From NCBI GenBank assembly GCA_017860725.1, contig JAGDMX010000118.1, positions 1 to 7,183 of the forward strand: 7,183 nucleotides of DNA. Reading direction: 5' to 3'. Below the pieces are notes generated by a model. That model made no database searches. It had not been told where the DNA came from and saw only the letters and a list, made by a program, of their open reading frames with translations. Within the stretch, counting starts at the first letter, position 1. Each line of letters begins with the position of its first letter. This DNA comes from Chloroflexota bacterium. Lineage in GTDB: Bacteria > Chloroflexota > Anaerolineae > Anaerolineales > UBA4823. Below are positions 1 through 4,845 of this stretch, piece by piece. The position numbers and the translations under genes are program-made.

Positions 1-2016
1 CTTGATCCCCACCCGCAGGAATGCTGCTTCCAGGGTCAATGGGATGCGCTCGGTAGGGATGCGGTCACGCAGCCGCCAGGCTGCAAACAGCAGCCCGCCC
101 GCCAGCAGAACTGGCAGCGCCCACAGGGCGATCCGCAGTCCAATAGGCAAGCCGGCCTGAGTTTCGACAGGGTTTAGCTCCTCACCCTGCCGGTTGCGCA
201 GCTCTTCCAACAGATCGCGTTTGGCCTCATTATCATTGACCAATGGTTGGGGTATTGGTGGGATTGTCACTTCTTGAACGATCGGCTCCGCCAGGCGTTC
301 GATGGAGGGCTGCGAGACAGTTGGCTCGAATTCAACCCAACCCAGTCCGGCGAAGTAAACTTCCGGCCAGGCGTGGGCATCGCGCTGGCGCACCAAGTAG
401 TTGCCGTCCTCCAGCTGCTCACCTTGGGCAAAGCCCACCGACCAGCGTGCCGGGATGCCGGCTGCACGCAGCAAAACTGCCTCCGCCGTAGCATAGTAAT
501 TGCAGAAGCCTTTCTCATACTCAAACAGGAACCAGTCCACCGCATCTTTGCCCGCCGGCACCTCCGGGATGGTCTCTTCGTAGGTGATATTGTCGCGCAA
601 GTAGTTGGTGACCGCCATCACTTTGTCGTAAGGGTTATCCAGACCGGCGGTTAATTCCTGCGCCAGCTGGTAGGTGCGCTCGGTGATCGTATCCGGAAGC
701 TGCAAGTAAGGGCGAATGTGATCGGGATAATCCTGGTCGCTCTGGCGCATCTCCAGAATGCTGGCATCGCTCAAGGAGGCTTCGGCAGCGTATAGCGTTC
801 CTGCCTCCAGTGAAGGGGAGGCGCGCACCGAGGCCAGCTCGACTGTATTATCGGTGTTCCTCACCAGGTGTACGGTGCCCGGTGTGCTGTACCACAGCGG
901 TTGGGGTGGCGAGAAGACGGTCGTCTGATTGGCGGCGGTAATGAACTCGAAGTATCCCTGCCAGCGAGCGTTCTGGATCGGGAAGGCGAAGGCTTCTTCG
1001 TCTGGTGTATATTCTTCGGATTGAGTCAAAGTAGAAAGCCACTGCCCGTCCCGGTACTGGTCGTAAGTGCGGGCGCGCCAGTATAAGCGGATTCCCGGTG
1101 GTACTTCTTCCGGAGGGCGCACCAGGAACACCTGAGTATCGGTCAGGCGGTTGCCTCGTCCCAGCATCACATTGGAGCCGTAATAGTCACTGGCAACGCC
1201 GACCGTAGCGCGCAGCGAGGCGAAGGCATTATCCATGCGATCGCGTAGCTCATACCATTGCTGGCGCAGCGGGTCGATAGCACGAGCCAGACCGGGCACG
1301 GAATTCGCCAGGGCCGGCACCGTCCACGAAAGCAGGATCACCGCCGTAACAGCGATCAGTCCAAAGCGGATGAAATCGAAGCTGAGTTGCGGTGGCAGGA
1401 CAGTACGGTTTTTCTGCCAAACGGTGTGCCTCTGCCTGTAGGCCATGCGCGCCACCAGCACCAGCCCAAAGAACAGGTAAGCAGCAAGGTACCAGGCGCG
1501 CCGCGGGATGATGGCGTCGAAGGAATGGATCACAAACATTGCCAGTCCCATCGGCAGGAAAGCCACCCAGGCCTGGCCGTGACGGGTCAGGGTGTACCCG
1601 GCGTGTACACTGAGCACCCAGAATAAGGTGCCCATCAGCACCAGAAACAGGATCGAGTCTTGCACTGCCTGGCGGTTAATGATCTGGGAGACCACCAGTC
1701 CCAGGCGGTCGCCGATCACGCTCAGCCGTTCTCCCCAGGCTAGCTCTCCTTCCAGTAAATTGCCAAACTGCCAAGGGAGAGTGAACAGCCCGTAGGCCAA
1801 CGCCAGGTAAAGTGCCAGCCGTGGGGAAAAGCGCGTCTGGCCTAACGCCAGGCCCAGGATGACCCCCATGAAGGCGATGGTTTGGATGATTTCCAGGTGG
1901 TTGGTCCAGCGGGTAGCAGCCAGCCGGGTACTGGCAGTGATGGTAGCCACGATCAAGAGCAGGGCGGCTGTCCAATCCCACCAGCGCTGGACGGGAGGCA
2001 AGATTTTGGCTGTCAT
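1..2016 (-). CDS. Membrane-anchored transglutaminase-like protein (TgpA/DUF3488 type), 3' end cut by window edge
   Basis: I translated the minus strand from ATG at 2016-2014; 672 codons stay open to the left edge, so the C-terminus is missing. Hydrophobic segments lie near residues 14-32, 41-58, 63-80, 121-138, 147-168, 173-190 and 216-236, matching the multi-helix N-terminal domain of TgpA-like proteins. A long, probably extracytoplasmic, region follows. Its transglutaminase core has Cys505 in KGFCNYYATAEAVLLRAAGIP, His548 in RDAHAWPEV and Glu564 in WVEFEPT, where the third catalytic residue is usually Asp. Another helix lies at about 624-647, and the frame is cut where a cytoplasmic DUF4129-like tail would be expected. 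Family members are thought to act on proteins or peptides outside the membrane; the substrate here is unknown. The start is fixed by an in-frame TAA two codons upstream; GGTG six bases before the ATG is a weak ribosome site. The common moxR and DUF58 partners are not upstream, because nuoA diverges from it. Confidence 0.9.
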   Translation of the reverse strand, partial: MTAKILPPVQRWWDWTAALLLIVATITASTRLAATRWTNHLEIIQTIAFMGVILGLALGQTRFSPRLALYLALAYGLFTLPWQFGNLLEGELAWGERLSVIGDRLGLVVSQIINRQAVQDSILFLVLMGTLFWVLSVHAGYTLTRHGQAWVAFLPMGLAMFVIHSFDAIIPRRAWYLAAYLFFGLVLVARMAYRQRHTVWQKNRTVLPPQLSFDFIRFGLIAVTAVILLSWTVPALANSVPGLARAIDPLRQQWYELRDRMDNAFASLRATVGVASDYYGSNVMLGRGNRLTDTQVFLVRPPEEVPPGIRLYWRARTYDQYRDGQWLSTLTQSEEYTPDEEAFAFPIQNARWQGYFEFITAANQTTVFSPPQPLWYSTPGTVHLVRNTDNTVELASVRASPSLEAGTLYAAEASLSDASILEMRQSDQDYPDHIRPYLQLPDTITERTYQLAQELTAGLDNPYDKVMAVTNYLRDNITYEETIPEVPAGKDAVDWFLFEYEKGFCNYYATAEAVLLRAAGIPARWSVGFAQGEQLEDGNYLVRQRDAHAWPEVYFAGLGWVEFEPTVSQPSIERLAEPIVQEVTIPPIPQPLVNDNEAKRDLLEELRNRQGEELNPVETQAGLPIGLRIALWALPVLLAGGLLFAAWRLRDRIPTERIPLTLEAAFLRVGIK

Positions 2017-2060
2017 AGATTACACCATTAAATATCTGCCGTGAGCTAATTAGAATACAC

Positions 2061-2102
2061 CCACGGTTCGCTTTAAGTTCATCATACCGCAAATAACCGT
2101 GG
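2061..2102. repeat. 8-bp perfect inverted repeat, possible operator
   Basis: CCACGGTT at 2061-2068 is the exact reverse complement of AACCGTGG at 2095-2102, with 26 bases between. The arm centres are 34 bp apart, close to three helical turns, so both would face the same side of the DNA. The candidate minus-strand -10 hexamer (2081-2086) lies between them. This suits a regulator binding site better than an RNA hairpin, because the right arm would be upstream of the transcript start. The regulator is unknown, and chance occurrence is possible. Confidence 0.35.
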
Positions 2103-2109
2103 CTTAGAA
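2081..2109 (-). promoter_or_regulatory. Candidate promoter for the transglutaminase gene
   Basis: On the minus strand TATGAT (2086-2081) matches five of six bases of the sigma-70 -10 consensus. Seventeen bases upstream is TTCTAA (2109-2104), only a three of six match to the -35 consensus. The -10 lies about 65 bases before the ATG and inside the arms of an inverted repeat. It was picked by eye in an AT-rich region, so it is a weak prediction. Confidence 0.25.
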
Positions 2110-2183
2110 TTAATAATCGATGATGGTCAGTGATCAATGTCCTCTGAAGGCGAGTACATTCGTCCCTTTTTTCACGAAATAAC

Positions 2184-2211
2184 TTATCGCTTACTCATGT
2201 TATGGTAAAAT
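2184..2211 (+). promoter_or_regulatory. Candidate extended -10 promoter of the nuo cluster
   Basis: TGGTAAAAT at 2203-2211 combines a TGn extension with TAAAAT, five of six bases of the -10 consensus. The -35 at 16-bp spacing (TTATCG, 2184-2189) matches only three of six bases, as is common for extended -10 promoters. Transcription would begin near 2218, leaving a leader of about 68 bases before nuoA. It is the best sigma-70-like site I found in the divergent gap. Confidence 0.4.
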
Positions 2212-2239
2212 AACCCCCGTCTATCTCTCATCCCATACC

Positions 2240-2270
2240 GGCTTGCACAACAGGCGCTTGCCTCGAAGCC
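2240..2270 (+). other. Weak leader stem-loop upstream of nuoA
   Basis: GGCTT (2240-2244) can pair with AAGCC (2266-2270), and inside it AGGC (2252-2255) can pair with GCCT (2260-2263) across a GCTT loop. The unpaired bases between the two helices are uneven. It ends six bases before the nuoA Shine-Dalgarno sequence, so it could influence initiation, but the pairing is modest and may be incidental. Confidence 0.2.
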
Positions 2271-2285
2271 ACAATAGGAGAGTCC

Positions 2286-2645
2286 ATGCAAACAGAACAG
2301 TGGTTGTATATCGGCGTATTCTTAGTGCTCGCTCCGCTGCTACCTGCTGCTGCAATTCTTATTCCTCGTCTCATCGCACCTCGCAAACCCAATAAAATCA
2401 AGCAGGATACCTATGAATGCGGCATGGAAACTGTCGGTGAAACCTGGATTCAGTTCCGGGTTCAGTATTACATCTTTGCCCTGGTCTTCCTGATTTTCGA
2501 TGTTGAGCTGGTTTTTCTCTATCCTTGGGCGGTGGCCTTTGACGTCTTGCCCATGTTCGCTGTCCTGGAAGGCGTCTTGTTCGTCGCCATCCTGATTGCA
2601 GGACTGGTTTATGCCTGGCGCAAGGGTGCTCTGGAGTGGAGATAG
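2286..2645 (+). CDS. nuoA: NADH-quinone oxidoreductase subunit A (NuoA)
   Basis: This 119-residue protein is the small membrane subunit A of complex I, which sits beside NuoH, J and K near the quinone cavity. Three hydrophobic segments (about 7-28, 59-82 and 88-110) and the length match the family. The loop after the first helix carries the signature YECG (43-46), whose cysteine is the residue known in mitochondrial ND3 to change accessibility between active and deactive states. The second helix has FDVE (71-74) with the conserved acidic residues Asp72 and Glu74, followed by LYPWA (78-82). AGGAG (2276-2280) five bases before the ATG supports the start. In most bacteria nuoB follows immediately; here a hairpin and then nuoH follow. 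Nothing suggests degeneration. Confidence 0.97.
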   Translation: MQTEQWLYIGVFLVLAPLLPAAAILIPRLIAPRKPNKIKQDTYECGMETVGETWIQFRVQYYIFALVFLIFDVELVFLYPWAVAFDVLPMFAVLEGVLFVAILIAGLVYAWRKGALEWR

Positions 2646-2664
2646 GCTCTGGTTAATCGAGTTT

Positions 2665-2696
2665 AAAAGGCTGATGGTGTATTCCCTCAGCCTTTT
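2665..2696 (+). terminator. Terminator-like hairpin between nuoA and nuoH
   Basis: AAAAGGCTGA (2665-2674) is a perfect complement of TCAGCCTTTT (2687-2696). After one T/C mismatch the stem continues with GG (2676-2677) against CC (2684-2685), leaving a six-base loop. The 3' arm ends in four T and is followed by a T-rich stretch (CTCTGTTTATT). It starts 20 bases after the nuoA stop, as expected for an intrinsic terminator. Because the outer stem is A on one side and T on the other, it could work in both directions. It may end some nuoA transcripts or attenuate the genes after it; no comparable hairpin was seen at the other nuo junctions. Confidence 0.7.
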
Positions 2697-2739
2697 CTCT
2701 GTTTATTAATGAAATCGTGAGTTTTGCCGGTTACGCGTT

Positions 2740-2749
2740 ACTGCGCAGT
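2740..2749. repeat. 10-bp palindrome upstream of nuoH
   Basis: ACTGCGCAGT is its own reverse complement and lies nine bases before the nuoH Shine-Dalgarno sequence. It could be a small operator or a chance palindrome. No convincing sigma-70 promoter was found around it: the best -10-like string, TATTAA at 2704-2709, has no matching -35. Confidence 0.2.
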
Positions 2750-2757
2750 GATCTGTC

Positions 2758-2762
2758 AGGAG
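2758..2762 (+). promoter_or_regulatory. Ribosome binding site that fixes the nuoH start at 2770
   Basis: AGGAG lies seven bases before ATG 2770 but only one base before the in-frame GTG at 2764. The spacing rules out the GTG, so the protein begins MSDP rather than MIMSDP. Confidence 0.85.
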
Positions 2763-2769
2763 AGTGATT

Positions 2770-3972
2770 ATGTCTGATCCCGTAACAATTATTGCGAACT
2801 GGTTAGAAGGCTTGCTATTAGGCTGGGGACTGTCGCCACTGCTGGCGACAATTATCCTCAACGCCATCGGCATCCTTGTCATGGCGGCCTTGTTGCTGGT
2901 GCTGGATATTTTTCTTGTGTGGGTTGAACGCAAAGTTGTCGCTCGCTTCCAGGATCGCCTGGGACCCAACCGGTTAGGTCCCTATGGGTTGATCCAGCCA
3001 ATTGCAGATGTCATCAAGCTGCTCATCAAGGAGGATATCACCCCGCGCGGTGCAGACCGTTTGGTGTACAACCTGGCACCCATCCTCACTTTGGCTACTG
3101 TCTTGCTGTTGTGGGCGGTTATTCCCATTATGCCCAATGTCGTTGGCACCGATTTGAACGTTGGCATCCTGTACCTGGTGGCAGTCGGGGCTATTGCTAC
3201 GTTGGCGATCATCATGGCGGGCTGGTCGTCGAATAACAAGTATGCCTTGCTGGGAGCCTTCCGCACCGTTGCCCAGATGATTTCGTATGAAGTGCCGATG
3301 GTCATCGCACTGCTAATCCCGGTACTGCTGGCACGCTCGATGGGTGTTTCCGATATCGTATATAGTCAGGAGGTGTGGTACATCCTCGTCGCCCCGGCTG
3401 CGGCCTTGATCTTCTTGATCTCCTCGATTGCCGAGATTGGCCGTGCTCCCTTCGACCTGGTGGAGGCAGAATCTGAGATCGTCGCTGGTTTCCACATCGA
3501 GTACACCGGCATGAAGTTTGGCTTGTTCTATGCCGGCGAGCTGCTGCATGCTCTGACGATTGGCGCCCTTTTTGCCGCTCTCTTTTTGGGCGGTTGGAGC
3601 GGCCCCGGTGTCCAGGCAGTCCCCGTGTTGGGCGTCTTCTATTTACTTATAAAAGCATTCTTCATATACTGGGTCATCATGTGGATCAAATACTCCCTGC
3701 CTCGCATCCGCATTGACCACATGCTGAACTTTAACTGGAAATTCTTGACCCCCCTGGCACTCGTCTTACTGCTGGCGACTGCCATCGCCGACAAAGCGTT
3801 GGAAGGGAGCACGACTGTGGTATACATCCTGGTCATGTTGGGGCTGAATATCGTGTTGGTCTTAGGGGCGCTTGCACTTGCGCGCGGCTACGCCAGCAAA
3901 GAACGGCAGAGGGTTGGCGAGCCGAAACCGGTTGCCCGCCCGCCCCAACCTACTGTGATTGAGCAATCCTGA
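2770..3972 (+). CDS. nuoH: NADH-quinone oxidoreductase subunit H (NuoH)
   Basis: This 400-residue subunit forms much of the quinone chamber where the membrane arm meets the peripheral arm, and links quinone reduction to proton pumping. Both family signatures are present. The first runs from ERK (53-55) through RLGPNR (63-68) to the loop ending KEDITP (87-92). The second is PFDLVEAESEIVAG (227-240), with acidic residues Glu232, Glu234 and Glu236, followed by HIEYTGMKF. About nine hydrophobic helices can be seen. Escherichia coli NuoH has about 325 residues; the extra length here is partly a last helix at about 348-371 and a basic, proline-rich tail (about 374-400). nuoI, which usually follows nuoH, is missing; nuoJ starts 20 bases after the stop. 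Confidence 0.97.
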   Translation: MSDPVTIIANWLEGLLLGWGLSPLLATIILNAIGILVMAALLLVLDIFLVWVERKVVARFQDRLGPNRLGPYGLIQPIADVIKLLIKEDITPRGADRLVYNLAPILTLATVLLLWAVIPIMPNVVGTDLNVGILYLVAVGAIATLAIIMAGWSSNNKYALLGAFRTVAQMISYEVPMVIALLIPVLLARSMGVSDIVYSQEVWYILVAPAAALIFLISSIAEIGRAPFDLVEAESEIVAGFHIEYTGMKFGLFYAGELLHALTIGALFAALFLGGWSGPGVQAVPVLGVFYLLIKAFFIYWVIMWIKYSLPRIRIDHMLNFNWKFLTPLALVLLLATAIADKALEGSTTVVYILVMLGLNIVLVLGALALARGYASKERQRVGEPKPVARPPQPTVIEQS

Positions 3973-3981
3973 TCTCGGATT

Positions 3982-3987
3982 GGAGAG
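3982..3987 (+). promoter_or_regulatory. Ribosome binding site that fixes the nuoJ start at 3993
   Basis: GGAGAG lies five bases before ATG 3993 and overlaps the upstream in-frame GTG at 3987, which is therefore unlikely to be used. The layout GGAGAGTG-N3-ATG is the same as at nuoH, where a GTG also imitates an upstream start. Confidence 0.8.
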
Positions 3988-3992
3988 TGTTC

Positions 3993-4502
3993 ATGACACC
4001 TGTTCAAATCCTCTTTATTCTTGTAGCGGCGGTCACCCTTGGTGCTGCCCTGATGGTGGTGAATGCCCGCAACCTGGTTCATGCTGCTTTATGGTTGATT
4101 GTCAGCTTTGGCGGCGTGGCGGTATTTTATGCGATGCTCAATGCCGGCTTCCTGGCGGTGGCCCAAGTCGTGATCTATATCGGGGCGATCGCCATCCTGA
4201 TGATCTTTGCTATCATGATGACTCGCAATGTGGCAGGTGACAGCAGCCCGCGCTTCAATTCAAGCCAGATTATTGGTTTGGTGTTGGCGCTGGCTCTGTT
4301 TGCCGGGCTGGTGTGGATGACCTTGTCCTGGAGTGGTGCAACGACCACCCCGATGCCGCTTGACTCGCGCGCCGATCCCATCAGCCAACTTGGCAGTGCT
4401 CTGGTCTCCCCGGATGGATATGTGCTGGCCTTCGAACTGGCCTCCATCCTGCTGCTGGGGGCGCTGGTAGGAGCCTTGATGATCGCCTGGGACCGTAAAT
4501 AG
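3993..4502 (+). CDS. nuoJ: NADH-quinone oxidoreductase subunit J (NuoJ)
   Basis: NuoJ is a 169-residue membrane subunit next to NuoA, H and K; its third helix helps to form the water-filled proton path (E-channel). Five hydrophobic segments fit the family: about 4-22, 29-50, 54-77, 92-112 and 143-165. The helix-3 motif VVIYIGAIAILMIFAIMM (59-76) keeps the conserved tyrosine (Tyr62) and the glycine (Gly64) around which this helix bends in known structures. The last helix has the usual LAFELASILLLGALVGA pattern, with Glu148. The loop before it (about 113-142) is polar and variable. The length is typical for bacteria. The TAG stop overlaps the nuoK ribosome site, which suggests coupled translation. 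Confidence 0.96.
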   Translation: MTPVQILFILVAAVTLGAALMVVNARNLVHAALWLIVSFGGVAVFYAMLNAGFLAVAQVVIYIGAIAILMIFAIMMTRNVAGDSSPRFNSSQIIGLVLALALFAGLVWMTLSWSGATTTPMPLDSRADPISQLGSALVSPDGYVLAFELASILLLGALVGALMIAWDRK

Positions 4503-4506
4503 GAGG
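4501..4506 (+). promoter_or_regulatory. Strong nuoK ribosome binding site overlapping the nuoJ stop
   Basis: AGGAGG is a full consensus Shine-Dalgarno core, six bases before the nuoK ATG. Its first two bases are the last two of the nuoJ TAG, so ribosomes finishing nuoJ arrive directly on the nuoK start region. Confidence 0.85.
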
Positions 4507-4512
4507 CTGCCC

Positions 4513-4821
4513 ATGATCCCACTATCCTGGTACTTGATCTTTGCAGCTGCCCTGTTCAGCATTGGCCTGTTTGCAGTGCTGGCACGGCGCAACGCCATCG
4601 TCATCCTGATGGGCATTGAGCTGATGCTCAACGCGGTGAACATCAACCTGGTCGCTTTCTGGCGTTATGTCAACCCGGAGCTTATCGCCGGGCAGGTCTT
4701 TGCTGTGATGGTGTTTGCCGTGGCCGCGGCTGAGGTTGCCGTTGCCCTGGCGATCTTCATCTCCATCTACCGCCGCCGCCGCTCGGTCTCGGCAGATGAG
4801 ATCGACCTGATGAAGTGGTAA
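4513..4821 (+). CDS. nuoK: NADH-quinone oxidoreductase subunit K (NuoK)
   Basis: NuoK is a 102-residue, three-helix subunit related to MrpC that carries part of the central proton path of complex I. Helices lie near 5-24, 28-51 and 60-85. Glu36 in MGIELMLNAVNINLVAF and Glu74 in AAAEVAVALAI correspond to the two buried glutamates (Glu36 and Glu72 in Escherichia coli) that are important for energy coupling. After helix 3 come RRRR (87-90) and an acidic tail, the usual arrangement. It starts 10 bases after nuoJ, and nuoL follows after 24 bases, so the three genes are very likely cotranscribed. Confidence 0.97.
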   Translation: MIPLSWYLIFAAALFSIGLFAVLARRNAIVILMGIELMLNAVNINLVAFWRYVNPELIAGQVFAVMVFAVAAAEVAVALAIFISIYRRRRSVSADEIDLMKW

Positions 4822-4845
4822 GAATCTAAACCTCCGAGGCATGAT

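Noticed and set aside
247..654. A 135-codon + strand frame opposite the transglutaminase gene
   Set aside because: It lies wholly antisense to the conserved catalytic region of the minus-strand gene, has no ribosome site I could see, and its translation resembles no family. It is a shadow frame.
1676..2137. A 153-codon minus-strand frame crossing the start of the transglutaminase gene
   Set aside because: It overlaps the membrane domain of the real gene in another frame, and its translation is rich in Pro, Arg and His with no recognisable domain.
2159..2178. A small hairpin, TTCGT with ACGAA, around a T-run upstream of the nuo promoter
   Set aside because: Five base pairs with a ten-base loop is weak, and it lies upstream of the likely transcript start.
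2137..2208. A 23-codon ORF in the divergent gap upstream of nuoA
   Set aside because: It has no Shine-Dalgarno sequence, no recognisable product, and its stop overlaps the candidate nuo -10 element.
2704..2754. A possible separate promoter for nuoH
   Set aside because: The TATTAA (2704-2709) and TTGCCG (2724-2729) strings cannot be paired with a good partner hexamer at 16-18 bp spacing.
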